Source: Clostridium sp. CAG:167
GTDB taxonomy: Bacteria; Bacillota; Clostridia; Lachnospirales; Lachnospiraceae
Direction: 5' to 3'
Assembly: GCA_000433735.1 (NCBI GenBank)
Contig: HF998264.1
Location: forward strand, 1-11,577
DNA: 11,577 nucleotides
How positions within the stretch are numbered: position 1 is the stretch's first letter; each line of letters starts with the position of its first letter. This document shows, in pieces, positions 1-7,994 of this stretch. Below the pieces are notes generated by a model. It made no database searches. It was given only the letters and a program-made list of their open reading frames with translations, and was not told where the DNA came from. The position numbers were made by a program, and so were the translations under genes.

Positions 1-5
1 GTGTT

Positions 6-62
6 TGTCAACACTTTTTTAATTTCTTTTTTGTTCTCACTCAAGAATTTTTATCGCGTCAA
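6..62 (-). promoter_or_regulatory. Two further -35-like boxes in the region downstream of rpoC
   Basis: A TTGACG box (57-62) and a perfect TTGACA box (6-11) lie downstream of the 71-99 promoter on the minus strand. The first has no convincing -10 box at 17 bases (TGAGAA is poor). The -10 of the second would fall outside the window. The bases around the second box, AAGTGTTGACA, repeat those of the 94-99 box, which favours a real tandem promoter. No coding sequence is seen anywhere in 1-207. Confidence 0.35.
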
Positions 63-70
63 CAGGTAAT

Positions 71-99
71 ATACTATCAAACTTCATGGCTTTTGTCAA
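71..99 (-). promoter_or_regulatory. Sigma-A promoter for the unit downstream of rpoC
   Basis: Read on the minus strand, a perfect -35 box TTGACA (94-99) is followed by a 17-base spacer and a -10 box TAGTAT (71-76). It points out of the window, so it should drive the gene that follows rpoC. In related Firmicutes that is usually rpsL, but no part of that gene lies within these bases. A transcription start near 64 is expected. The promoter suggests that the downstream unit does not depend only on read-through from rpoC. Confidence 0.7.
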
Positions 100-130
100 C
101 ACTTATTTTCATTTTTTTCAAATTAATATA

Positions 131-174
131 ATACGCCCTCAGGCAGCCCGTTTAAAAGGGTCCTGAAGGCGCAT
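131..174 (-). terminator. Long hairpin downstream of rpoC, probable terminator of rpoBC
   Basis: About 34 bases past the rpoC stop codon, the minus-strand RNA folds into a 12-base-pair stem (GCGCCUUCAGG with CCUGAGGGCGU, including G-U pairs). An internal loop and a CCC/GGG inner stem with an A/U-rich loop follow. The wobble pairs work only in the minus-strand RNA, so the structure belongs to that transcript. The following bases are A/U rich (AUUAUAUUAAUUU) but not a clean U run, so termination may be partial. Confidence 0.6.
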
Positions 175-207
175 CAAACTCACTATACAAGCTGCATTTC
201 GACAAAA

Positions 208-3200
208 TTATTCGTCTTCGGACAATACCAGTTCCTCATCTTCTTCCAATGTCAGAACTTCATCCTCCGCTGCCTCTTTTTCTTCGGCTGCAGCTGCTGC
301 TGCTTCCTTGTTTTCTTCTTCCTCTTCCGGCTCTTCAATCACTGGCTCTGGTGGCTCCAGACTGTCTACCAGGTCGCTGTGAAGTTTAATATTACGGTAG
401 CGTTTCATACCGGTACCTGCAGGAATCAGTTTACCAATAATAACATTTTCTTTCAATCCGATCAATGGATCTACTTTTCCCTTGATGGCTGCATCTGTCA
501 GCACTTTAGTTGTCTCCTGGAAAGATGCTGCTGACAAGAAGGAATTCGTTGCCAGAGAAGCCTTTGTAATACCCAGAATGATCTGTTTTCCTTCTGGCGG
601 CTCTTTTCCTTCTGCTGTCAGTTTTTCTACTGCATCCTCATAATCCAGCAGATCCACCATAACACCAGGCAGGAAGTCAGAATCCCCGTTGCTTTCAATA
701 CGGACTTTCTTCAACATCTGACGCACGATTACCTCAATATGCTTGTCGTTAATTTCTACACCTTGCAGACGGTATACACGCTGCACTTCACGAAGCATAT
801 AATCCTGTACGGCACGGACACCCTTGATCTTCATAATATCGTTCGGGTTTACACTACCTTCTGTCAGTTCATCACCGGCTTCCAGAACATCGCCATCCAG
901 AACTTTGATTCTGGAACCATAAGGAATCAGGTACGCCTTACTCATTCCAGTCTCATCGTTTGTAATAACAACTTCGCGTTTTTTCTTTGTATCTCTAACC
1001 TGCACTCTTCCGCCAAACTCGGAAATAATAGCAAGTCCCTTTGGCTTTCTTGCCTCGAAAAGCTCTTCGACACGAGGAAGACCCTGTGTGATATCATCGC
1101 CGGCCACACCACCGGTATGGAATGTACGCATGGTAAGCTGTGTACCAGGTTCTCCGATAGACTGTGCAGCAATAATACCAACTGCTTCTCCTACCTGTAC
1201 CGGCTCTTTTGTTGCCATGTTAGATCCATAACATTTTGCACAAATACCAATGTGGGAACGACAGGTAAGGATCGTACGGATCTTAACCTGTGCTTTATCT
1301 CCTGCATCAATAATTGCTTTTGTATTGACGATACGGGCTGCTCGTTTCGGTGTGATCATATGATTTGCCTCTACGATGACCTCACCGTTATCGTCCAAAA
1401 TCGTCTCACAGGAATAGCGGCCTGTAATACGCTCTTCCAGAGACTCGATTACTTCTTTTCCATCTGAGAATCCACCGATCCACATACCTGGGATCTCGGA
1501 TTTTCCTGTTGATTCACAACAATCTGTTTCACGAATAACAAGTTCCTGGGATACATCTACCAGTCGTCTTGTCAAATATCCTGAATCGGCTGTACGAAGG
1601 GCTGTATCAGAAAGTCCTTTACGAGCTCCATGGGCGGAGATAAAGTACTCCAATACATCCAGACCTTCACGGAAGTTAGACTTGATCGGCAGTTCGATAG
1701 TACGACCGGATGTATCTGCCATCAGTCCACGCATACCAGCCAGCTGTTTGATCTGTTTATCAGAACCACGGGCTCCGGAGTCCGCCATCATGAAGATATT
1801 GTTCAACTCATCCAGTCCATCCAGCAGATCTTTTGTAATCTGATCATCGGCTTTCTTCCAGGTATCCACAACGGATTTGTAACGCTCTTCCTCTGTCAAC
1901 AGACCACGGCGGAACTTCTGGGAAATAACTTCCACTGTATCCTCTGCACTCTTAAGAAGTTCTTTCTTACTTGCAGGCACTTCCATATCAGAAATAGATA
2001 CCGTCATAGCTGCTTTCGTAGAATATTTGTATCCAAGGGCTTTAATATTGTCCAGAGTTTCTGCCGTCTTAGTAGATCCCTCATTGTTGATACATTTTTC
2101 CAGAATCTGTTTCAACTGTTTCTTTCCAACATGGAAATCCACTTCCAACTTCAGGAAGTTATCCGGATTGCTTCGGTCTACAAATCCAAGATTCTGACTG
2201 ATGATCTCATTGAAAATAAATCTTCCTAATGTTGACTCAATCACGCGGGAATCCATTTTACCCTCAGCATTGATTCCATAGCGGCGGATCTTAACTTTCG
2301 CATGCAGAGTAATCTCATGGTTCTCGTAAGCGATCATCGCTTCATTCATATCTTTAAATGCTTTTCCTGTTCCAATCGCTCCCTGCTCCGGTGTACGCTC
2401 CTGTGTCAGGTAATAAATACCAAGGACCATATCCTGTGAAGGAACGGCTACCGCTCCACCATCGGATGGTTTCAACAGGTTGTTTGGAGAAAGCAACAGG
2501 AATCGGCACTCTGCCTGTGCTTCTACGGACAATGGAAGATGCACAGCCATCTGGTCTCCATCGAAGTCAGCATTAAACGCTGTACATACCAACGGATGCA
2601 GTTTAATTGCTTTTCCTTCTACCAATGTTGGCTCAAATGCCTGAATACCAAGACGATGCAGTGTAGGGGCACGGTTCAGCATAACAGGATGCTCACGGAT
2701 TACTTTTTCCAGAATATCCCATACAGCAGGCTCCAGTTTTTCTACCATTTTCTTAGCATTTTTAATATTGTGTGCTGTCTCATTGGCAACCAGTTCTTTC
2801 ATTACGAAAGGCTTAAACAATTCGATGGCCATTTCTTTCGGCAGACCACACTGGTAAATCTTCAGTTCCGGTCCTACTACGATAACGGAACGACCAGAAT
2901 AGTCAACACGCTTACCAAGAAGGTTCTGGCGGAAACGTCCCTGTTTACCTTTCAACATATCTGAAAGAGACTTAAGAGCACGGTTTCCAGGACCAGTAAC
3001 CGGACGGCCACGGCGACCATTATCAATCAGGGCATCTACCGCTTCCTGTAACATTCTCTTTTCGTTTCGCACGATAATATCCGGCGCGCCAAGTTCAAGC
3101 AGTCTCTTCAATCGGTTGTTTCGATTGATGATGCGTCGGTACAGATCATTCAGATCGGATGTGGCAAAACGGCCACCATTCAGCTGTACCATCGGACGCA

Positions 3201-3933
3201 GATCCGGTGGAATAACCGGGATCACAGTCAGAACCATCCAGTCCGGATGATTGCCTGACTCACGGAAAGCTTCCACTACTTCCAGACGCTTGATGATGCG
3301 GGCTCTCTTCTGTCCTGTTGACTCTTTCAATTCTGCCTTTAATGTCTTGCTTTCCTCATCCAGATCAATGCTCTGAAGCAGTTCCTGAACTGCCTCAGCA
3401 CCCATTCCTACTCGGAACGCATCGCCATAGGTTTCTCTGGCTTTCTGATATTCCTGCTCAGACAGAACCTGTTTTACAGTGATTTCCGGTGTTGTAGACT
3501 CCAATACGATGTAGGATGCAAAATACAGTACTTTCTCCAATACTTTTGGAGAAATATCCAGCATCAGACCCATACGGCTTGGAATCCCCTTGAAGTACCA
3601 GATATGGGAAACCGGTGCAGCCAGTTCAATATGACCCATTCTCTCACGACGGACGCTGGACTTGGTAACCTCTACGCCGCATCGATCACAAATCACACCT
3701 TTATAGCGCACTTTCTTGTATTTTCCACAGTGACATTCCCAGTCCTTGCTAGGACCGAAAATGCGCTCGCAGTACAAACCATCTTTTTCTGGTTTCAAAG
3801 TACGGTAATTGATGGTTTCAGGTTTTTTTACCTCTCCCTTTGACCACTCACGGATCTTTTCTGGGGACGCCAGCGTGATCTTGATCTTATCGTATGTCAA
3901 TGTTGTCTCATTCTCATTTCCAAACTGTGGCAT
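208..3933 (-). CDS. rpoC: DNA-directed RNA polymerase subunit beta'
   Basis: This is the largest core subunit of RNA polymerase, which carries the catalytic magnesium and acts in the cytoplasm with beta, alpha and omega. The 1241 residues are full length for a clostridial beta'. The first zinc site is C67, C69, C82 and C85. The active-site motif NADFDGDQM is at 454-462, with aspartates 456, 458 and 460 binding the metal. The bridge helix (FREGLDVLEYFISAHGARKG and onwards) lies near 753-795. A second zinc site uses a cysteine near 804 with CRSHIGICAKC near 890-900. The trigger-loop motif MRTFHTGG is near 934-941, without the large insertion found in Proteobacteria. The last 50 or so residues are a Glu/Ala-rich acidic tail. 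The start ATG has an AAAGGA site 11 bases upstream and lies 20 bases after the rpoB stop, so the two genes are co-transcribed. Confidence 0.99.
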   Translation of the reverse strand: MPQFGNENETTLTYDKIKITLASPEKIREWSKGEVKKPETINYRTLKPEKDGLYCERIFGPSKDWECHCGKYKKVRYKGVICDRCGVEVTKSSVRRERMGHIELAAPVSHIWYFKGIPSRMGLMLDISPKVLEKVLYFASYIVLESTTPEITVKQVLSEQEYQKARETYGDAFRVGMGAEAVQELLQSIDLDEESKTLKAELKESTGQKRARIIKRLEVVEAFRESGNHPDWMVLTVIPVIPPDLRPMVQLNGGRFATSDLNDLYRRIINRNNRLKRLLELGAPDIIVRNEKRMLQEAVDALIDNGRRGRPVTGPGNRALKSLSDMLKGKQGRFRQNLLGKRVDYSGRSVIVVGPELKIYQCGLPKEMAIELFKPFVMKELVANETAHNIKNAKKMVEKLEPAVWDILEKVIREHPVMLNRAPTLHRLGIQAFEPTLVEGKAIKLHPLVCTAFNADFDGDQMAVHLPLSVEAQAECRFLLLSPNNLLKPSDGGAVAVPSQDMVLGIYYLTQERTPEQGAIGTGKAFKDMNEAMIAYENHEITLHAKVKIRRYGINAEGKMDSRVIESTLGRFIFNEIISQNLGFVDRSNPDNFLKLEVDFHVGKKQLKQILEKCINNEGSTKTAETLDNIKALGYKYSTKAAMTVSISDMEVPASKKELLKSAEDTVEVISQKFRRGLLTEEERYKSVVDTWKKADDQITKDLLDGLDELNNIFMMADSGARGSDKQIKQLAGMRGLMADTSGRTIELPIKSNFREGLDVLEYFISAHGARKGLSDTALRTADSGYLTRRLVDVSQELVIRETDCCESTGKSEIPGMWIGGFSDGKEVIESLEERITGRYSCETILDDNGEVIVEANHMITPKRAARIVNTKAIIDAGDKAQVKIRTILTCRSHIGICAKCYGSNMATKEPVQVGEAVGIIAAQSIGEPGTQLTMRTFHTGGVAGDDITQGLPRVEELFEARKPKGLAIISEFGGRVQVRDTKKKREVVITNDETGMSKAYLIPYGSRIKVLDGDVLEAGDELTEGSVNPNDIMKIKGVRAVQDYMLREVQRVYRLQGVEINDKHIEVIVRQMLKKVRIESNGDSDFLPGVMVDLLDYEDAVEKLTAEGKEPPEGKQIILGITKASLATNSFLSAASFQETTKVLTDAAIKGKVDPLIGLKENVIIGKLIPAGTGMKRYRNIKLHSDLVDSLEPPEPVIEEPEEEEENKEAAAAAAEEKEAAEDEVLTLEEDEELVLSEDE

Positions 3934-3953
3934 TTCGTAAACCGTCCTTTCTA

Positions 3954-6900
3954 TTAATCTGCAATGTTGCTGTCATCATCCAGACCTTCTACGGTTGTTT
4001 CGCGGTATCCAGCGCTCTCAAATGACTCATTATTATCAAATTTCTTATCGTTCATCAATGCATTTACATTCGGTGCCGGTGCATCGTCCAATGTCTCACT
4101 CATCTGAACCTCATTGCCTTCTTCATCCAGCACAGTTACATCCAGTGCCAGAGACTGAAGTTCTTTTAACAGTACTCGGAAGGACTCCGGAATACCCGGT
4201 TCAGAAATATTGTCACCTTTGATGATTGCTTCGTATGTCTTCACACGGCCTACAACATCATCGGACTTCACTGTCAGAATTTCCTGCAATGTGTAAGCAG
4301 CACCATATGCCTCCAGTGCCCAAACTTCCATCTCTCCGAAACGCTGTCCACCAAACTGAGCTTTACCACCCAGAGGCTGCTGTGTTACCAGAGAGTATGG
4401 TCCGGTAGAACGAGCATGGATCTTATCGTCTACCAGGTGATGGAGTTTCAGATAATGCATGAATCCGATCGTAACCTCTCCATCGAAGAATTCTCCGGTA
4501 CGGCCATCTCTCAGCTGCACTTTTCCATCCTCTTTGATCGGAACGCCTGCCCACTGTTTGCGGTATTCCTGGTTAGTAAGCAGATAATCCATCACTTCCG
4601 GATCCAGCGTATCTTTATATTTCTTCTCAAACTCATCCAATGGAGTATTTACATAATCATTGGCAAGTTTCAGAGTATCCATAATATCTACCTCATTGGC
4701 GCCATCAAATACAGGTGTAGCCACATTGAATCCAAGTACCTGTGCAGCAAGACTCAAGTGAATCTCCAATACCTGTCCGATATTCATTCGAGAAGGCACA
4801 CCCAATGGATTCAACACGATATCCAGCGGACGTCCGTTTGGTAAAAATGGCATATCTTCTACCGGCAGCACACGGGATACGACACCCTTGTTACCATGAC
4901 GACCAGCCATCTTATCTCCTACCTGTATTTTTCTCTTCTGGGCAATGTAGATACGAACAGTCTGATTTACACCTGGAGAAAGTTCATCTCCATTTTCTCT
5001 TGTAAACACTTTTGCATCTACTACAATACCAAATTCACCGTGAGGGACTCTCAAAGAGGTATCTCTTACTTCTCTGGCTTTTTCGCCGAAAATAGCACGG
5101 AGCAGTCTCTCTTCTGCTGTCAGTTCTGTCTCTCCCTTTGGTGTTACTTTTCCTACCAGAATATCTCCGGCACGAACCTCAGCACCAATGCGGATGATTC
5201 CCTGCTCATTCAGATCTTTCAGTGCGTCATCACCCACGCCCGGTACATCTCTTGTAATCTCTTCTGCACCAAGTTTGGTATCTCTTGCTTCTGTTTCATA
5301 TTCATTAATGTGTACGGATGTATATACATCTTCCTGCACCAGACGCTCACTCAAAAGAACAGCATCCTCGTAGTTGTAACCTTCCCAGGTCATAAATCCG
5401 ATCAGCGGGTTCTTTCCAAGAGCAATCTCTCCGCCGGAAGTAGATGGTCCGTCTGCGATAACCTGTCCTTTTTCAACTTTATCGCCTTTTGTCACGATTG
5501 GTCTCTGGTTCATACAGGTACCCTGGTTGCTTCGTACAAACTTAGCCAGTTTGTACTCATCCATATTGCCATCTTCCTTACGGATAATGATCCGGTTGGA
5601 TTCTGCTCTCTCAACCACACCGGCTTCTTTTGCCGTCACACAGTTTCCTGAATCGACTGCAGCCTTCATTTCCATTCCGGTTCCTACCGTCGGTGCTTCT
5701 GTTACCAGAAGCGGCACCGCCTGACGCTGCATGTTGGATCCCATCAGTGCACGGTTAGCATCGTCGTTCTCCAGGAATGGGATCATGGCTGTTGCCACGG
5801 AAAATACCATCTTAGGAGATACATCCATATAATCAATTCGTTTTCTCTCAAATTCAGAAGTCTCTTCTCTGAATCGACCGGAAATATTTTTACGGACGAA
5901 GTATCCATTCTCATCCAGTCTCTCATTCGCCTGAGCCACATGATAACGATCTTCTTCATCTGCTGTCATATATACAACTTCATCGGTAACTCTAGGATTT
6001 TCCGGATCTGTCTTGTCTACACGGCGGTACGGAGCCTCTACAAATCCATACTCATTAATTCTTGCATAAGATGCCAGTGAGTTGATCAATCCGATGTTAG
6101 GTCCCTCCGGAGTCTCTACCGGACACATTCTTCCATAATGGGAATAATGTACATCTCGCACCTCGAATCCGGCACGGTCACGAGACAGACCACCTGGTCC
6201 CAATGCGGAAAGTCTACGCTTATGTGTCAATTCACTCAGTGGGTTATTCTGATCCATAAACTGGGACAACTGGGAGCTTCCGAAGAATTCCTTAACCGCT
6301 GCAGTTACCGGTTTAATATTGATCAGGGACTGAGCGGAAATTCCTTCCAGATCCTGTGTCGTCATTCTCTCGCGTACAACACGCTCCATACGGGAAAGAC
6401 CGATTCTATACTGATTCTGAAGCAGTTCGCCGACAGCACGGATACGACGATTACCCAAATGGTCAATATCATCCTTGTTTCCAATACCATACTCCAGATG
6501 CATATTGTAGTTGATGGATGCAAAAATATCCTCTTTTGTAATATGTTTTGGAATCAAGAGAGCCACATTTTTACTGATTGCTTCATACTGCTCTTTTTCA
6601 GTCTCGTTTTCCTCCAGAATTTTCGCCAGTTCCGGATAGTAAACTTCTTCTGTGATTCCCAGCGCTTTTTTATCTGCTTTTGGCAGGAACGCATTGAGAT
6701 CTACCATCATATTGGAGAGAACTTTCTCATCTCTTCCTTCTTCCGTCTCAACAAATACATATGGAACAGCTGCATACTGAATTTCATCAGCCAATTCCTC
6801 TGTTACAAGAGTTCCAGCCTCTGCAACCACCTCTCCTGTCACCGGACTGACAGCATCTTCTGCCAGTTTAAAACCGGTAATTCTGTTACGAAGAGCCAGT

Positions 6901-7745
6901 TTTTTGTTAAACTTATATCGTCCTACTTTAGCCAGATCGTAGCGTCTCACATCAAAGAACATACTGTTGATGAGATTTTCCGCACTGTCTACTGCCAAAG
7001 GCTCGCCCGGACGCAGTTTCTTGTAAAGTTCCAGCAGACCATCCTGATAGTTCTCTGAAGGATCCTTGGCAAAACTTGCCAGAATTTTCGGTTCCTCTCC
7101 GAACATATCCAGAATCTCCTGGTTCGTTCCTACTCCCAGGGCACGAAGCAGCACCGTGATAGGAACTTTTCTATTTCTATCTACACGGACATAAAATATA
7201 TCATTGGAGTCGGTCTCATACTCTAACCACGCACCGCGGTTCGGGATAACCGTAGCAGAATACAGTTCTTTACCAATCTTGTCATGATCAATTCCATAAT
7301 AAATTCCAGGAGAACGCACTAACTGGCTAACAATTACACGTTCTGCACCATTGATTACAAAAGTACCTGTATCTGTCATAAGAGGTAAATCGCCCATGAA
7401 AATATCATGTTCACTGATTTCCTCAGTCTCATTGTTGTGAAGTCTCACTTTGACTTTCAAAGGGGCTGCATAAGTTGCGTCTCTTTCTTTGCATTCTTCG
7501 ATGGAATATTTCACATCATCTCTGCAAAGTTCAAAGCTGACAAATTCCAGGCTTAAATTGCCATTGTAATCCGCGATTGGCGAAATATCGCGGAGAACTT
7601 CATTCAGGCCTTCTTCCAGAAACCATTTGTAGGAATCTGTCTGGACCTCAATGAGGTTTGGCATTTCCAGGACTTCCTTCTGTTTCGAGTAACTCATTCT
7701 CACGCCTTTTCCAACATGAACCGGACGAATTCTGTTTTTCTCCAT
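3954..7745 (-). CDS. rpoB: DNA-directed RNA polymerase subunit beta
   Basis: This is the beta subunit of core RNA polymerase, which forms one jaw of the DNA channel and holds the rifampicin pocket. The 1263 residues are full length. The N-terminal MSYSKQKEVLEMPNLIEVQ stretch (17-35) is typical. The rifampicin region is at 489-515 and keeps Q495, D498, H508, R511 and S513, the wild-type residues matching E. coli 513, 516, 526, 529 and 531. ETPEGPNIGLI is at 544-554. The later motifs WEGYNYEDA, GDKMAGRHGNKGV and GGQRFGEMEVWALEAYGA are present. About 55 residues past the usual end form an Asp/Glu/Asn-rich tail. The first ATG is chosen because MEKNRIRPV is the family's usual start, although AAGGAG lies 12 bases upstream, a long spacing. 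It is transcribed from its own promoter at 7844-7872 together with rpoC. Confidence 0.99.
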   Translation of the reverse strand: MEKNRIRPVHVGKGVRMSYSKQKEVLEMPNLIEVQTDSYKWFLEEGLNEVLRDISPIADYNGNLSLEFVSFELCRDDVKYSIEECKERDATYAAPLKVKVRLHNNETEEISEHDIFMGDLPLMTDTGTFVINGAERVIVSQLVRSPGIYYGIDHDKIGKELYSATVIPNRGAWLEYETDSNDIFYVRVDRNRKVPITVLLRALGVGTNQEILDMFGEEPKILASFAKDPSENYQDGLLELYKKLRPGEPLAVDSAENLINSMFFDVRRYDLAKVGRYKFNKKLALRNRITGFKLAEDAVSPVTGEVVAEAGTLVTEELADEIQYAAVPYVFVETEEGRDEKVLSNMMVDLNAFLPKADKKALGITEEVYYPELAKILEENETEKEQYEAISKNVALLIPKHITKEDIFASINYNMHLEYGIGNKDDIDHLGNRRIRAVGELLQNQYRIGLSRMERVVRERMTTQDLEGISAQSLINIKPVTAAVKEFFGSSQLSQFMDQNNPLSELTHKRRLSALGPGGLSRDRAGFEVRDVHYSHYGRMCPVETPEGPNIGLINSLASYARINEYGFVEAPYRRVDKTDPENPRVTDEVVYMTADEEDRYHVAQANERLDENGYFVRKNISGRFREETSEFERKRIDYMDVSPKMVFSVATAMIPFLENDDANRALMGSNMQRQAVPLLVTEAPTVGTGMEMKAAVDSGNCVTAKEAGVVERAESNRIIIRKEDGNMDEYKLAKFVRSNQGTCMNQRPIVTKGDKVEKGQVIADGPSTSGGEIALGKNPLIGFMTWEGYNYEDAVLLSERLVQEDVYTSVHINEYETEARDTKLGAEEITRDVPGVGDDALKDLNEQGIIRIGAEVRAGDILVGKVTPKGETELTAEERLLRAIFGEKAREVRDTSLRVPHGEFGIVVDAKVFTRENGDELSPGVNQTVRIYIAQKRKIQVGDKMAGRHGNKGVVSRVLPVEDMPFLPNGRPLDIVLNPLGVPSRMNIGQVLEIHLSLAAQVLGFNVATPVFDGANEVDIMDTLKLANDYVNTPLDEFEKKYKDTLDPEVMDYLLTNQEYRKQWAGVPIKEDGKVQLRDGRTGEFFDGEVTIGFMHYLKLHHLVDDKIHARSTGPYSLVTQQPLGGKAQFGGQRFGEMEVWALEAYGAAYTLQEILTVKSDDVVGRVKTYEAIIKGDNISEPGIPESFRVLLKELQSLALDVTVLDEEGNEVQMSETLDDAPAPNVNALMNDKKFDNNESFESAGYRETTVEGLDDDSNIAD

Positions 7746-7757
7746 TGATTGATTTCA

Positions 7758-7763
7758 CTCCTT
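7758..7763 (-). promoter_or_regulatory. rpoB ribosome-binding site with long spacing
   Basis: AAGGAG ends 12 bases before the rpoB ATG, longer than the usual 6-9 bases. No better in-frame start is nearer, and the protein start fits the family, so the ATG at 7745 is kept. Confidence 0.7.
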
Positions 7764-7790
7764 GTCTTTTATACAAAACTATGATAGACT
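7762..7790 (+). promoter_or_regulatory. Candidate plus-strand promoter inside the rpoB leader
   Basis: On the plus strand, TTGTCT (7762-7767) and TAGACT (7785-7790) are 17 bases apart, and TGA directly precedes the -10, an extended -10 arrangement. Each box matches consensus at four of six positions. It points against rpoB, towards the plus-oriented terminator at 7894-7917. Matches of this quality also arise by chance in A/T-rich DNA. Confidence 0.25.
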
Positions 7791-7843
7791 AATAAACAAT
7801 GTAGGGCTGGTAATCCTACCTTACCATAATCATGCTATCCTAC

Positions 7844-7872
7844 ATCGTACCACATTTGTAGACTAGTGTCAA
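7844..7872 (-). promoter_or_regulatory. Strong extended -10 promoter of rpoBC
   Basis: The minus strand shows a perfect TTGACA (7867-7872), a 17-base spacer and TACGAT (7844-7849), immediately preceded by TGG, an extended -10 motif. Transcription should start near 7837, giving a leader of about 90 bases before rpoB. The leader holds a short hairpin (GTAGG with CCTAC, 7801-7819). This promoter explains how rpoBC can be expressed even though a foreign-looking gene and terminators separate it from rplJL. Confidence 0.85.
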
Positions 7873-7893
7873 CGGTTTATTCAAAATTATTTT

Positions 7894-7917
7894 ACGCCCG
7901 CCGGGCGTTATTTTTTT
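7894..7917 (+). terminator. GC-rich hairpin with a U run on the plus strand
   Basis: ACGCCC, a GCC loop and GGGCGT form a perfect six-pair GC-rich stem (7894-7908), followed on the plus strand by TATTTTTTT. On the minus strand the stem is followed by AAAATAATTTT and preceded by seven A, so as an intrinsic terminator it works best for plus-strand transcripts. No plus-strand gene is nearby. It may stop antisense transcription entering the arabinanase gene, or end the candidate RNA from 7797. Confidence 0.55.
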
Positions 7918-7931
7918 AGCTTCCATTACGC

Positions 7932-7977
7932 AAAAGAGTCATTTGAAAATCCTGAGATTTCCAAATGACTCTTTTTT
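7932..7977. terminator. Bidirectional terminator after the arabinanase gene
   Basis: AAAAGAGTCATTTG pairs perfectly with CAAATGACTCTTTT around a short A/T-rich centre, starting about 20 bases past the stop of the arabinanase gene. Read on the minus strand it ends in four U, and on the plus strand in six U, so it can work both ways. It is the likely end of the arabinanase transcript and isolates it from the rpoB promoter. Confidence 0.8.
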
Positions 7978-7994
7978 AACATCGTTTCAGATCT

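Larger units (their letters stand above)
7797..7917 (+). ncRNA. Candidate short RNA antisense to the rpoB leader and promoter
   Basis: If the plus-strand promoter at 7762-7790 is used, the RNA would run about 120 bases to the U run at 7911-7917. It would contain hairpins GTAGG/CCTAC (7801-7819) and CTACA/TGTAG (7840-7861), then the GC-rich terminator stem. It would be complementary to the upstream half of the rpoB leader and would be transcribed through the rpoB -10 and -35. There is no open reading frame of note. This is inference from promoter-like and terminator-like sequence only. Confidence 0.22.

Noticed and set aside
1..207. Possible small gene or tRNA after rpoC
   Set aside because: No open frame with a ribosome-binding site and no cloverleaf pattern was seen. 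The stretch holds a hairpin and promoter elements only.
739..1467. Plus-strand open frame (242 codons) opposite rpoC
   Set aside because: Same reasons: low-complexity Cys/Thr/Asn-rich translation, no start signals, fully inside conserved rpoC.
6138..7058. Long plus-strand open frame (306 codons) opposite rpoB
   Set aside because: It is the complement of highly conserved rpoB sequence, has no ribosome-binding site, and its product is Cys/His/Phe/Ser-rich without recognisable motifs. It is a shadow frame.
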